Below, piece by piece: positions 10,901 through 23,833 of a stretch of 42,343 bases of DNA (positions are counted from its first letter, which is position 1; each line of letters opens with the position of its first letter). The translations under genes were made by a program, and so were the position numbers. The notes under the pieces were generated by a model. That model searched no databases, was not told where the DNA came from, and worked only from the letters and a program-made list of their open reading frames with translations. The stretch spans positions 1-42,343 of the forward strand of contig QANT01008153.1 of assembly GCA_003254885.1 (NCBI GenBank), in the 5' to 3' direction. This DNA comes from Purshia tridentata (lineage: Eukaryota > Streptophyta > Magnoliopsida > Rosales > Rosaceae).

Positions 10901-13900
10901 GCACTTAGGCACACAGAAGAAACTACTTGATCATAATCGCCCAAAGATACGTCCATGGACTTCACTGCTTCTATGAGATAAGGTTTAAGAGTAGCAGAAC
11001 AATTGTCTATAACTTTCTCCCCCAATTTCCAACAGATAGGTGAAACACTCTGAAACAACAAATAAAATAGGCATAAATTCTTAAATAAAGAAACAACATG
11101 ATTTATCAAAAAGAAAAAAAAAAAAAAAAAACAGAACAAGATGTGAGGGAAGAGTATAACCTGATTTTCTTTTCTAACGCTAGATAAAACAGTTTTGAGA
11201 AGATCCAGGGGAATTTCTTCACTTTCATTTAGAACCACTGTCATAATAGCTTCCATGGCTGAAAATACAGTATCTGGGTGGTTGGACCTTAACATTAAGC
11301 AAGAAGAAACCATCAGTGGTTTATCATTTGCAAGAAATAAATAAAGTTATGTAAAATGACATAGAAAACCAAGCTCCAAGTTATTATGAAATTCAAAATG
11401 CAGCGCACACACAGAGCTTTATCTATTTTATAAGTAGATAGTGTAGAACAATTTGAGCTTTATAGGGGAGTAGATGAGAAAGAGCTTTGGGAGAGGGTTA
11501 GAATTTGGAAAGCTGCAGTGGTTTAAATCTAATGCATGGCAACATTTTTGTCTGATTTCAGTTGATAGGCTAGTATGTAAAACTTTAGTTTCCTGTACTA
11601 TGATGTGTGTATTCAGGATGGCATCTTGTCCACTTCATATGTACTGTGTTGAGAATCAAAAAAATTGTTTCTTATGAAAAAATACATATATTGTAAATTA
11701 ATAAGTTACAAATAAATTGTTAAACAGTCACTAAACCTCAAAAGCTCTTATAAACGCTTTTATAAACAGCATCAATAAAGCTCTTACTGGATTGCTTTTA
11801 GGAAATGTTGAAACATTTCAAGAATTAGCGCATCACACTGAAGATCCAGCATCACCAAGCTTGACCTGACCTTCTCAACATTTGTAAGAATAGAAACTGC
11901 CTTTTTATAACAGCGACTGGGCACATTTGACAATTTTTCAAAAGCTGATACAGTCAGCTGAAAGATTTCCTGTGCAACCAATAAATAGAAATGAAGTGCA
12001 AGACCCCAAAACACTAAAATGAGCATTATACACTGATGCAAGTAGTATAACTTCAAAATAAATAAGAATTAACCATTAGTTTAGAATCTTAGAGAGTTTA
12101 TTGGAGCTGTAATACCTTCATCCGTTCATCATCATATGGCGGCTCCGGTGCTGTTATTCTTGTAATCTCAGTAATGCAAGATGCAACAGAAACCTTCACA
12201 TCCATATCTGAGTGCCGTAAAAGTTCATTAGAAATTAATGCCTTCATTAAGGGTAGAAGTGCATCTTGCATGGATCTAGGTGGTGCTTGCTCCACGTTTG
12301 TCAACAAATCCTCCACTTCCTAAAAGACAAGATGAAACATTTTCATTGCAACAGAATAGAATCTCAAATTAGTATCAAAAGAAGGAAGTCATAGGAAATA
12401 AATTGTTATAATGAACTAAGCAATTAGAGAGAACAAAAAAATAAACAGATTTAGAGAAAACAATCAACAATTGCATTTGTGACTATCTAGTTCACATGCG
12501 TGAAGAAGCAAGATTGAAGAGAAACCAATAATTGCATGTAAAAAGGTGCTTGAAGCACCATAAAAATCACCAATATGCAGCAACTAAGTAACTCCATTAG
12601 CTACAATCCGATATCCTTGTAAAGCAACCACTTCCATTTTCCAGTCTCTCACTGAATACTTTTCTTTTGCATCTCACTATTAAACCTAATTCCTTGCTCT
12701 CTTTGGCTACTTTCTGCAGATACCATTATAGTTCCAATATTCCTAAATTAAATGAGAATGTATATAATAAAAATATAATAGTATTCAAAGAATGAAAGAA
12801 TAGCTAACCCATTAGTTTCACTAAAACCAAAGAAAGAAAAACTAAGGAAACACCATAGAACCTATTATTCAACTGTTATAGGCTTGGCTCCAATAGTTGC
12901 TACTCTGATGGTGTTTTAAAACTTTATATTCTTACACCAACACAAAAGGGAAATAACCGATAATTGTAGGTAAATGGCCAGAAGTCATCAAAATTCCAAA
13001 CATTCAGTATTAAAATTAACATACCCACATATGGGTTTAAGGAGGGCTGGCTATGATGCTATGTCTTGCCCACTACATGTTTACCTTTCTAGATAAAAGA
13101 GGATTTCAAGAAATGCTGTAAATAGTAATGTTCTCTCATCTTCATAACAGCTAAACTACTAAGCATGATCCATATGCCAACAATATGATATAATGCATTA
13201 AAAATACTAAAAAGAAATGAACAAACTGAATGTCATTGAGAATTAATAAATTAACTTTATCTAACTTAAAACAAATGTCCCAAGCCTTAGTTGGTAGGAA
13301 GTAGACCAAAAGTACATATCAAGTTGAAAGCACGCTAAACCCCCCTCACATGCAGGCCAGTCTACAAAAGGGCAGCCCAATGCAGCTGTTTCCGCAGCTC
13401 AAACCCACAACCACTTAGTCTCTTAGGTCAAACCATCATTGCATCCCCTCCATTCAGGCCAGAATAATAACCCAAACTCATATGTAGGCCTTGCACATGT
13501 AAACTTAAAGAGACTAAAAAAGCAGTAAATAAATCATATCGAAGACCACATAAACAAAGCAGGCTCTAACATCGAGGAATAATTGTCCAATAAGTTTAAG
13601 TATTTGGACATAAACCATCAATGTAGAAAATAACTTATGAAATTAACTAACACATATATCAAGAACTTGCTTTTACATTACTTTCATTTTCTCTAGTTTC
13701 TTTTATTTGCATGAACAAATGAATCTAGAAGTATGCAATGAGTTCACATTTTGCCACTATGGAAACTTCTATATGAATTCACCCCCATCCACCTCACAAA
13801 TAATACAAATTGACGGAAAAAAAAAAGGTAGAAAGATACGTGGTTGTGTCTCCTGTCAATATTTTGTAAGGCTGCAATTCATCTTTCCTATAAATATACA

Positions 13901-14882
13901 GATATACACATGCATACTCATGTGTATGTATGTGATCAAAAATCTCACCAAATGTATCAAGCAAGCAAAATTTACTCAACCCTACAAGTATTGGAACTTT
14001 GATCATCTATGACAATTTATAATAATTATCATTACATTTACACATCACATACAATTGCAAATCTGACTAAGAATACACAGTAGCAACTTATTAGAAGTGT
14101 ATAGAACTCATTAATTTACAAATTATGACTATTTCAATTTTCACAAAACAAAAGGTTCAAACACCTATAACCCAAAAAAAAAAGGCACTGCCTTTTAATA
14201 AGCTACAGAAATGTATCAACAAGCATTCGAAAAAGAAAAGTTGTAGCCAACAAACAGCCCACAATATATTCAACAGATAATCATCCAGTCATTCGAATAA
14301 TTAAGCATTAAATATAAGCCTTAACACTGAGTACAAGAAACAAACATCAACAAGTACAAAGCCCTCATAATTACTGAAACCACATTGAGATACCGAACAT
14401 TTCAATAAAAAATCGGTAAAAGTAAACGCTCATATAAGCCCTACATTCAAGGATCCACAAAACTATGATCAAGCCATTTCAGGTCATTCATTTAGTATTC
14501 TATTAAATTCATTTAAGCCAAAAGAAAACCAAATACACATCACAGACAAAATATATACATAAAAACCCACATAACACCAACAGTCCATAATTCAACAAAA
14601 TGATGATCAACCCATTTCAATACCTCATTCATTCAAGATTCCAGAGAATTCATCAAACCGAAAAGAAAAACAATAGTAATAATAATAACTCAGTAAACAT
14701 AATTGTGTGTGTGTGTCTGTGTCTGTGTCTGTGTGTGTGTGGGAAAACACAATACAAGGTGAGGGTAAAGGGCCCATTACGTCAAGAAGTTTGAGAAGCT
14801 CATCAATGGCGGAAGGAGGGTTAAGGAGAGTATTTCCAGCCTCCTTAAGCTGCTCCTCAAACTCTTTCGGAGAGGAAGACAT
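4912..14882 (-). CDS. PDS5C: PDS5C-like cohesin-associated protein (HEAT, AT-hook, Tudor)
   Basis: I assembled a 13-exon model, minus strand: 14781-14882, 12116-12319, 11788-11969, 11161-11287, 10852-11049, 8874-10031, 8638-8739, 7013-7086, 6799-6850, 6404-6487, 6260-6303, 5433-5504, 4912-5266. All introns are GT-AG and the phases close to 918 codons (917 aa), within the range of plant PDS5C/D/E proteins. Residues 1-271 match the conserved PDS5 N-terminal region (helical repeats). Residues 272-657, from one large exon, form a disordered basic linker with AT-hooks at about 349-356, 517-523 and 574-580. Residues 702-756 form a Tudor-like domain (KVWWPLDKAFYEG, then YADGD). A basic nuclear-localisation-like cluster (KRRRK) sits near 779-783. 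The family regulates sister-chromatid cohesion, recombination and repair in the nucleus. Intron 1 is long (about 2.46 kb). Exact paralogue (C, D or E) is uncertain. Confidence 0.94.
8154..8174. repeat. (GA)n microsatellite
   Basis: Pure GA dinucleotide run inside the intron between exons 7 and 8 of the PDS5C-like gene. Confidence 0.9.
9681..9830 (-). repeat. 75-bp in-frame coding duplication carrying AT-hooks
   Basis: Two adjacent 75-bp units (9756-9830 and 9681-9755) in exon 6 of the PDS5C-like gene encode a repeated 25-residue block: an acidic lead (IEPGSAP / IEPNSAP), a hook (KKRGRKPN / RKRGWKPN) and MNPE. The first copy keeps the GRK core; the second has Trp in place of Arg, which probably weakens minor-groove binding. 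The frame is preserved through both units. Confidence 0.85.
14704..14741. repeat. (TG)n compound microsatellite
   Basis: TGTG runs interspersed with TGTC units, lying about 40 bp inside intron 1 of the PDS5C-like gene, close to its 5' splice site at 14780. Confidence 0.9.
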
Positions 14883-16716
14883 TGTGAGAACTCAAGGACC
14901 CTCAAGAGAAAAACTTTATGCAGAATTACACTGAAACTTTCAGACCATTTATATTTCACAAAACACCAAAAAGTGACAAAGCTACCAACTGAGAACAGCT
15001 AGGATTAGGGATTTAAGGCAAAGTGTTGGGCATGCAAGCAGAGAGTTACAAATGGGCAGTTTCGTATTCTGACCAAATTTTATGAATTTTGGTTCATTCT
15101 TGGGCTCTGAATCCGCTACTGTATCTATACTGTACTGGGTTTTTTGGGTTAATGCCTCTAAAAAAATCAATATCCATTTATATACACAAGGCAAAAGCTT
15201 CAGCCATTGGCGCTTTTATTGTCATTTTTGAGTGCTTGTGTTCACCACCCATGATAAATTACAAAACTAGCCTTCTAAAGTTTGAATTTGGAGGAGTAAT
15301 TGCATGGTAATTTGTTGGTATCCTAAGGACTAACAAATTTCTTGGAACACCAATTTTGGTGAAGTAAGTTACATGCCATATTGTTGTTGTATGTGGTCAG
15401 CACATTGACATGAGCTGGAGATACAGAAATTTTAGACAGGACTCTTAAATTCTCTACAATTCTTATCCTCAGCACCCCCATGTGAGAATGCAAGACTGCC
15501 CTTTTATGTTTTGAATTCCAAAGATGAGTTTTGTGTTATTTGGTTGCTTTGTTAGTGTCAAAAACAAAACTTTGGAGGACTAATCCTCAGAAATGTGAAT
15601 AATATATATAATATGGGTGCCAAACTGTTCCACATGTGATTTGAGTAGAGTAGTCTGTGGCTATCCTTGCATATAAGGTAAGTGCCTTCAAAATCTACAA
15701 CAACCAAGTACATCTGTTGTTTGGCAAACAATGTTTTTCCTTCATAATAATAAGGTATTTGATTTCTGTGGTAATGTCCAAACAATGTTCTTGTCACAAA
15801 TTCAATAAGATAAGTAACATGCCTAAGATTGCTAGGAGTAAGATTGAAAGTGAGAACCCAATACCACAAATAAGAACAAAACATCATGTATTAGGGTGCT
15901 GACACAAAACTAACAGTTATGTCTGTACTTTGGAAACGTTTCTGTTTTGTTGGTCAAAGACTTTAAAAACATATGCTACCTTTGAAGGCTCGGAACATTA
16001 CTTAAATGCCCTTCCTGGTACCCTGTTTACCTATGTGACACCCCTTCGAATTATCTTTTCACAGTATATCGTTTTAAGCTTTTACTGTAAATTTCAAACA
16101 CTTAACCGTATATGTTTAGTTCTAAACCTTAACACTGATTATAAATTTATAAGCACAAAATCTGTGTAGAAAAAAATATAAATAGAAGATCCTATTTCGT
16201 ATGAGATCATGTCTCAATTCAAATTGAGCTCATTTTTCTTTTAAGTAATGATAGATGAAAGAAAATATCTTTTTAATAATTCAGTTGTTAGAGAGTTATG
16301 ATTCTATCTTTTATAATATATATTCATATTTGTGTTGTAAATGTATTCGACAAGTAAAACAAAGTTATAAGAATATGCATTAACACGTGAAGGGACATGT
16401 GTATATATATATATGTATAATTTTATTTCAAAGAAAATGATTAAGCCATGATGATCAAGTTGTACACAACAAGTCTAATAATCAAGACAAATTAGGGAAT
16501 GTCAAAAATGCCAACAGAATTAAACCTCAAAAACAACTTCCAAAAATGTTTGATTTTCCTAAAGCAAATAGCATACATCCAAATCCAAAAAAAAAAAAAA
16601 ACAAGAAAAGCAAAATAGCATGCAAAAGATGATATCGTTCATGGTATTAACATAATGTACAACATTATATATATATATATATATATGTACAAATTTCCGT
16701 TAAATAATCCACATAC
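14883..16716. other. PDS5C-like upstream region and intergenic DNA
   Basis: The first ~200 bases upstream of the PDS5C-like ATG probably hold its 5' leader and core promoter; a TAATCCTAG/AAATCCCTAA stretch sits near 14998-15015. The rest is AT-rich DNA with no recognisable gene. Frames in this stretch lack homology or splice context. An (AT)n run lies at about 16666-16686. Confidence 0.5.
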
Positions 16717-19161
16717 CTTTTTATTATGAACCTCAGGCATCATAGTGTGGAGGAAGCATCTCCTTGTGAGGTTTCTTTTGTAAAGTGTGAGCCACACTTC
16801 AAAAAGAGACTGAGCCACCAACTTTGCAACCAAATCTGAAAGGAGCATAGAAGCTTCATCTCCATTTCTACAATTTTCAATTTTAATATACTTATCTTGT
16901 AACTTTCACCATATATAATTCAATTAGCCAAAATTCCTTTTATGGATACAATTTTATGAGAAAAGTGAGTGAGAAAATGGATTAAAATTAACAAAGGTAC
17001 AAGATTCGATTCTCTTCAATGTAATTAGAAAAGATCCAGTCTTATTATACGAGAAGCTCGACGATTGATCCTCCACCAATCATTTACTTCCATCTCTGCA
17101 AGTTTTCTTCTTCAAAAAAATTTCCAAATCTTGTTGATATAATAAAACTACTGTTACCTCGCACTAGCTATATCACATACCATAGTTATTGATACTATGA
17201 GCCATTGGGATTAGCCTAAGTAGTGAGTAAGGGCGGGAACAGTTAGGATTAACTAGGATATATAAGTCTAATGACTCTAATGTTCAATTTGTTCCAATGT
17301 ACCAAAAGAAATTTATTCATACCATTCATTTTCCAACTTCAAATCTAGCATCCAATGAAATCAATTTATTTTATGCAGACTTCAAATTCAATCTCAATTA
17401 CCAAACAACTACTGTACCCCTTAAGATAACCTTTAACTCCAAAATTCTAGATTGTTAGCAAATGAATTGAACAATGTTTAAAAAAAGATAACATTCTTCA
17501 TCCCATGTAGCCTAATCCTACACATGAAGGGCAAACAAACACATAAATAGAAAAAGATAAGGTACAACCTCACTTTCCACCTCCAAAATTAACATTTCTT
17601 TGGATATTTAACTATTATATTACCACTGGTGTGATATTTCTGTTGATGCTTTTAATTTGTTGATTGAATATTGAAGTTGGGATGGAAGTAGTGTGTCTGG
17701 TTGTATTGTAAGTGAATTAAATTGGATTTATCTATAAAATTCATTTTCTATCGATTATTTTGGGGTAGAGTGCTCCAAAATTAGGTAGAGACAAAATTCA
17801 CTACCCCCTCTAGGTTGTGTGACTTGGGTTGTCCATTTGGTTTTTCACTTATTATTTTTGTTTATGTCTTTCTACTACTTTCTTTTTATGTTTTTCACCC
17901 AATTTGCACGCCCATTGGCTTTTTAGCGTTTTTAAAATTTTTTTTTTTTATAATTATGTTGTGTTTGTGGTTATTTATAGGAACATGTTCTCATTTTTTT
18001 TTTTCAATTTTTAATATTTTTTTTCATTATTTTCATTTTACCATCTATTAATAATATTTGTTATGTTGTCAATGTCATTAAATTAAGCATGGACATTTTT
18101 TGATATTTTAAAATTTTCACTTAACACTCCTGTTTGCTTTATATATAGAATAGATAGAGTAGATTTAGATAAATTCATATGACAGTTTATTACATAGTGG
18201 GGTTAATTAAGACGTTCCATGCCTTAGGTCCTACCCAAAATAAACGAGTTAATATAGAATTATAGATGCCCAATATTTAAATGAAATATATTTCAATGAT
18301 ATTTAATGCATTACCAAGAGTACTACTGGCTTAATTAAAAGGTTGTAATCAAACTCAATTATGTAGCAATTAATTATTATAAATTAACAAAAATAAAGGC
18401 AGTGATCTAACTAATAATTTAGTTTTATTTCTTTTCATTAAATTGGAAAAAGTTCTAAATTTAAATTCTTGGTCCCTCATATAAAAAATAATAATAATAA
18501 GGGCAAGTGAAAATAGTCTTGCAAAATTTCTCAACGGTGAGACACTATGCATCAAGTGACTAAAAGTGTAGTGTATATATCGATGCTTACCTTTTGGAAG
18601 GAGATCCAAACACTGTGCATGCTTGGGCAACACCTTGATTGATAACATCTGCATATAGATATAGTGATGGATCATAGTCCTGTATATAATTCTAAATTTT
18701 TTTTAAAAAATAATTAGATAGTGTGCCAAAAGTTTTAATAGTTGAGAGAATGTATGGGATGTGGTTTGGGATCAAATATTTCAAAAGAAAAATAAAATAT
18801 CTCAAATAATTTTTTTATTTTTTTATTTTTAGTTGTCAATTAAAAGGTGATTTTACACCAAAAATTAAAATGAAGATATTTGCTTTCTTTTTTTCAAAAT
18901 GATTTCTTTCATCACTTCTACAAAATTTCAACTATGACAAATGACTGAGAGGGTAGAAAAAGAGGTGGGGAGAAAATAGTGGAAGGGAGAGAAAGTAAAA
19001 CAAACAAGCAATCAATTGGTCTTTTTTCAGACCAAAAAATATCAATTGTTCTTTTTCTTTTTCTTTTTTCTTTTATAATCAATCAAATTGAACCACACAT
19101 ATCATAAACTTGTTACATAAGGAAATTGAATGGATAAATATTTACCTTTATAGTCATTGCT
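16717..19161 (-). other. Three exon-like segments of an unrecognised transcript
   Basis: Three minus-strand segments each have consensus splice borders: one ending at the donor AAAG|GTAAAT (19146), with ATG at 19157; 18591-18648 (acceptor TGCAG, donor AAAAG|GTAAGC); and 16717-16835 (acceptor TTTCAG, donor AAAAAG|GTATGT). Joined in order, the frame stays open for 63 codons, starting MTIK and ending PEVHNKK. I do not recognise the product. No continuation was found below 16717, and alternative frames also exist through the first two segments. It may be a decayed gene, a non-coding spliced RNA or chance. The introns are very AT-rich. Confidence 0.2.
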
Positions 19162-19327
19162 GCAAGAAACAACCTCCACTCCACCAGATATTTTCTTGAC
19201 CTCAAGAGCCTTTAGTGGAAAATTCTAGATCCATTAAATCTATCAGGCAATTTTAGATTTTGCGCATGATTGTTGATATTAGAGGTGAAACAAAATTTGT
19301 AGAAGAAAATTTAACATGTAATGGTGA

Positions 19328-19785
19328 TTTTATGCGGATTAGGGTTTCGAGCGGCGACACTAGTTAGGGTTAAGAAAGTAAGATATAAAAAGATACGAAT
19401 GAAAATTCTAGAAAGAGAAAACACGAGAAAGATTTTTGAATTATTAAATTGAAGAAAATAAATTATTTTTAATTATTTGATGCAAATTAGGGTTTCAGGC
19501 GGGGCGGCGCTAGTAAGAGTTGAGGAAGTAAGAAATAAAAAGATATGAGAGAAAATTAAAGGAAAAGACAGCAAGAGAAAGATTTTTGAGTAATTAACTT
19601 TAATAATAATAATAATTTATTTTAATTATTTTATACATATTAGGATTCGAGCAACAGTGCTAGCGAAGGACAAGAAAGTTAGAAATAAAAAAATAGAAAC
19701 GAAAATTCTAGAAAAAAATCCCATTGAAAGTTATTTGAGTTATTAAATTTTTTAATAATAATAATAATAATAAATTATTTTCATT
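19328..19785. repeat. Three-copy tandem repeat, ~150-bp unit
   Basis: Three successive units begin near 19328, 19476 and 19628. Each has the same order of blocks: ATTAGGGTTTCGAG-like (ATTAGGATTCGAG in the third), a GCTAG/ACTAG block, AAGAAAGTAAGA-like, AAAAAGATA, GAAAATTCTAG-like, TTTTTGAGTTATTAAA-like, then AATAAATTATTT. Period is about 148-155 bp, with divergence of perhaps 20-25% between units. No coding capacity. Confidence 0.75.
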
Positions 19786-20540
19786 ATTGAATTGATTTGC
19801 AAGGCAGAAAGATCAAATATTTGGAAAGAAAGCGGGAAAATTAAAAATGGGAAACTTGTAACGTTTGGTATGGCCGAAAAGAAAAATGACAAGAAAAAAA
19901 TAGAGGATTAATGACACTATTTTTTCTTATTCGAGAAGAGGGATATAAGGGACAAATTATACTGTCCTTCAAATTGTATGACTACTATTGACTACGTTTT
20001 TTAATTTTGCAATTAAGTTTTAAAAATTTGGAAGAAAAAAGAAGAAGATATTCTACTATTAGCTAGGTTGTTTTCTCTCTTAAGGCAACCGACCTATTTA
20101 CTTGTGTCATGGTTATGTCGGCCTCATTTTGTGGTCGTGCAATCCTCTCTCCCCTCTTCTAACGTGTACTGCTTCCATTCCAAAAAGTTGTTGCTTTAAA
20201 GTTAGAAACAAGTACTACAAATTACAGAAATTTTCAAGGTGCTTTGGGGTAGTTCTACTCAACCTGTTCTGTTAAAGATTAAACCGTGATCCCAATTCAA
20301 ACATTTCAAGCCAGAATCTACGACAAATGGAACCTTCTATGAGATTTTGAATGAACAGAAGAATAAAGTATTGATCTTATTCAAATTGAGGCATTGAGAT
20401 GTCAAATTAAAAATTTTGCTAAAAGCAATCGTTGAAACAGAATAATGTGAACCTTTGATGATGCATCCCACACCAATCAACAAAATTATTTGCAGAAGTT
20501 GAATAGGTGGCCATGCATCATGTTTCTACAAAGATTTTTG
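19786..20540. other. Intergenic DNA between the tandem repeat and RPS12
   Basis: AT-rich sequence without a recognisable gene or clear repeat. The part next to RPS12 (roughly 20540-20758) is probably the 3' untranslated region and polyadenylation region of that gene. Confidence 0.5.
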
Positions 20541-20758
20541 GGTAACTTATGTTGCCTCTATTATATAAGATGAAGCTCTTTTTATAGAAACAAAATTTTT
20601 AAAAGTAGCATACACTAACCAACATTTAGAAGCAAAATTGAAAACCATGGTAACCAGTAACTGGGAAACAGTCAAATAAAGTGATAATCCATCAGACAAA
20701 CAAAGCTCCCTAAAGATATTCCACCATTTCCCACTAAATTCCGACCCATTCAACTAAC

Positions 20759-22145
20759 TCATTGGGCCTTCACATGCTGCTGAACAACATGAAGAGCTTC
20801 ATGATCCTCCCCAAAATCCTGCAATCCAGCCAGAGAAAAGCATGGCGTCATTAAAAATACAAAACGAGTCCCATTAAATAACATGCATTAGATTACTTTG
20901 ATTCTAACTTTCTTTTCTTGTTGGGTAAAACTTTTAGTTAGAGTCATACCTTCACAACAACACATGAGCAACCAACTACCTTCCTGGCCTTTCCCTCAGA
21001 ATCAATCTTGCACAGCTGTATGTGGAAAGCAAAAAATGAATGCATAATACAGACAATCACTTGGCAGTCAAAATTCATTGATTAACCCAAGAATCTAATT
21101 TCAACAACATAATATCAAACACCACTTACACCAGCCCACTCTCCTAGGGTCTTGGAACTGGGAACGGTCATCATGTTTACATTGTGGTCGGCACAAAGAG
21201 CTTTGACCAGTTTTACATAGTCTTGCTGGTCACAGTCATCTGCCAGCACACAGAGCTGGGCAGCATGCTTCTCAATCACTTTTGCAGCTTCATGAAGACC
21301 TCGAACAAGCCCTCCATGAGCCAGCGACTTTCTCAGCACAAGCTGCAGAGCTGTTGTAACATCCATTGGCTCACCAAGGGCTGGAGTGGGAGCGGGAGCG
21401 GCAGCGGGTGCCTCAGTTGCAACTACAGCTTCTTCACTGCAAATAAGACAATTTGAAACCCATGAATCAGAAAAGGTAGACGCATGCTACCAGCACAATA
21501 AATACAGGGCATCAACATCAATTCTCAACATATAACGATATTGGCAAACAACAGATTTCCACAACAATTTTAAATATATGAAAATTCATGTAGGTGAAAT
21601 TCAGTTCACGTTAAGTCACTAAGTTTCGCCAACACCATACAAATTAGCCCAAAACATCAATATGATCAAACATACAGCATTGAAAGATGATTGCATAATC
21701 ACCCCAGAAAATAAAACCCTGAAATTTCTGAAGACAAAATTGGGCTACTTACACTTCAAAACTTCTTTCTACGTATGACATCAAATTCTTACTCGATATC
21801 AAATACTAAAATGTCTTCCCCAACCCAAATCAGATCTTATCCATTCAACTCAGATTCTAGCTTCTTATCACTCAACTCCAGCTGGATCAACAATGAGGCC
21901 CTCATGTTTAACCCATTTACAACTAGATTATAAATCAGGAAAGCTCATTATTTAAACAATTTCACATTCTCTAAGTCGGAAACCAGTTTTAAATATTTCA
22001 GGGTAATACAAATTAGTATAAAAACTACAACTTTACAACTTTGAGAAGCAACAGAATGCTCATGATGGCTCCAAAACAACATGTTACAAAAAGAAATATC
22101 AGTATATATAAATCTTGAACAAGCTGGGTTCACTTACCCTGCCAT
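20759..22145 (-). CDS. RPS12: 40S ribosomal protein eS12 (RPS12)
   Basis: Four coding exons, minus strand: 22138-22145 (ATG GCA GG), 21130-21436, 20950-21015 and 20759-20818, giving 147 codons (146 aa; plant eS12 is about 140-146). Diagnostic eS12 stretches are visible: [62 protein letters not shown]. The N-terminal extension is Ala/Pro-rich, as in other plants. The protein is a component of the small ribosomal subunit in the cytosol. A 5' UTR intron is visible: donor CAAG|GT at 22274/22273 and acceptor TGCAG ending at 22166, leaving a short leader before the ATG. The tiny 8-base first coding segment explains why the start is easily missed. The model is intact with no lesions. Confidence 0.97.
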
Positions 22146-22249
22146 ATTTTCTCTTCACGTTCAAACTGCAAAATCAAAAAACCAACAACATGTTTCAAAA
22201 ATTAGATTCCGGACAGTTTTAGGCTCATATATACATATATATAGATACA

Positions 22250-22272
22250 GAGAGAGAGAGGAGAGAGAGAGA
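22250..22272. repeat. (GA)n run at RPS12 5' splice site
   Basis: A GA-rich run (CT-rich on the transcribed strand) lies immediately inside the 5' UTR intron of RPS12. Pyrimidine-rich leaders and first introns are common in plant ribosomal-protein genes. Confidence 0.8.
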
Positions 22273-22380
22273 CCTTGAAGATTGACTGAGATGAGGTAGC
22301 CGATGTACAGAGAGGTCTGCGTAGGCGAAGCAAAATGGGCACTCAAAGCAAAGCGAGAAATTTATTAGAGGCTTTAGAGC

Positions 22381-22476
22381 AAACCCTAAAACTGTAAACC
22401 CCTGTCTTGGGCCCTGGATAGTTTCTGGGCTGGCATTTCTTATGGGCTCATACACATCCAAATGGGCCGAGGCCCA
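22381..22476 (-). promoter_or_regulatory. RPS12 promoter: telo-box and site II cluster
   Basis: A telo-box (AAACCCTAAA, 22381-22390) is followed upstream of the RPS12 leader by TGGGCY-type site II elements at 22408-22413, 22426-22431, 22443-22448 and 22463-22468, with an inverted GGCCCA at 22471-22476. This telo-box plus site II combination is the established signature of coordinately expressed plant ribosomal-protein and cell-proliferation genes (TCP-factor binding). The spacing is appropriate for a transcription start near 22360-22330. Confidence 0.85.
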
Positions 22477-22560
22477 GAAATTAGCTACAGTTTTATATGA
22501 ACTCTAAGAAATTATTTTTACAATAATAAATTACTGATAAATTCAGTTTTTGAAAGATTT

Positions 22561-22790
22561 TTAACTAGAACGGCCAAATGAAAAATTAAGTTCCATTCCA
22601 ATTTTTCTATTCCATGCACGGAGATAGCTTACCGAGCACTCAGTGCTTGTGGATGCATGAAGATTTTTTTGCTTGCAGATGCACTCTGTCAAGCACTCAA
22701 CGAACAGTTTGAGCTGCAAGCCTGCAACTAAATTTTTAAGGTGGCTGTGGTTTGGGTTAAAAATCTTTTCCATTCTGGGTTTCTAGTTAA
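22561..22790. repeat. Possible small inverted-repeat element
   Basis: A perfect 10-bp inverted repeat, TTAACTAGAA, borders a 230-bp segment (22561-22570 and 22781-22790). No clear target-site duplication flanks it and subterminal pairing is weak, so this could be a decayed MITE or coincidence. Confidence 0.25.
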
Positions 22791-23560
22791 AGCAGCCTAA
22801 TTACAAACACCACGCCAAAATTATGTCTTGTTTGACATTGCCCCCTAAACCAAAAGTTTTGACACTATTTTTCAAACTTAATTTCGTTAAACACTATATC
22901 CAAAATCGTTAAAAAATTATTTTCTCCATTAGTTTTGCAAATATGCTGCAACGTTGGCACTACATGACTTTCAGCCTAGAAGGCATTTTTGTGTTAATCA
23001 TCAATTAAAGTTGAAAATGAAAAGACAAAAGTACTCTCAAGAAGAAGGCAACATGTGCAAAACTAACGATTTTGAGGTCAAGTATTAATGGAATTAAGTA
23101 TGGGGTAACAAAACAACAAATAAATTTTCGGTACGGCAACCTCAGCCATTCTCATCCCTTAAATCCACAACAAGCTCATATTGTTGTAATTAAAATTGTT
23201 TACCAATCTCATATTTCAGAAATGTGAAAAAAGAAACATAACAGAGAAAAAATGAAAAGACACATCAATTCCCTGAAGTAAGACGACCTGATTTAATGAA
23301 CCAAATCAAAGCAATGAAACTTCCATTTCGGGGGTTCATTGAAATGAGGAACAAAATTAGCAACAAAATCTGCATACGCATTCAAACATGCATAAAACAT
23401 TAAGACCATTGTTGAGGGAGAAAGGACTGGGTGCAACAAAAGAAAGTTCCTCCAAACCACCACCAGTGTAAAAATTGTTAAGGATTATTGGATAGATGAA
23501 GCAAATTGAAATATCAAATACCATCATATATACTCCCAGAAAAAGCAGTCGTTTTAACAT
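22791..23560. other. Intergenic DNA between RPS12 and CAF1
   Basis: AT-rich sequence without a recognisable gene. The segment from about 23560 to 23833 is probably the 3' untranslated region of the neighbouring CAF1 gene. Confidence 0.5.
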
Positions 23561-23833
23561 GTCAAGATGTTCAATTTTCTGTTTTAAATGGATGCTTCCA
23601 AGTCAAAAAAGAAACTTATGAATCATGATTTGTGCTATCTTTGAGTGTAATCCAATCCATTAATTGAAAAAAGTGTAAGCAATGAGAAGTTCCAAAGCTG
23701 CACACGAGGATTATCATAAAAAATATATATAATTCAGCCAAAAATGTACATGAAGATGAGAGTATCAAGCACAGACATACAGTTAAGAAACAGCATTCTA
23801 ATCTCTCTTTTTTCATAATGTTTGTCTCCTTTA

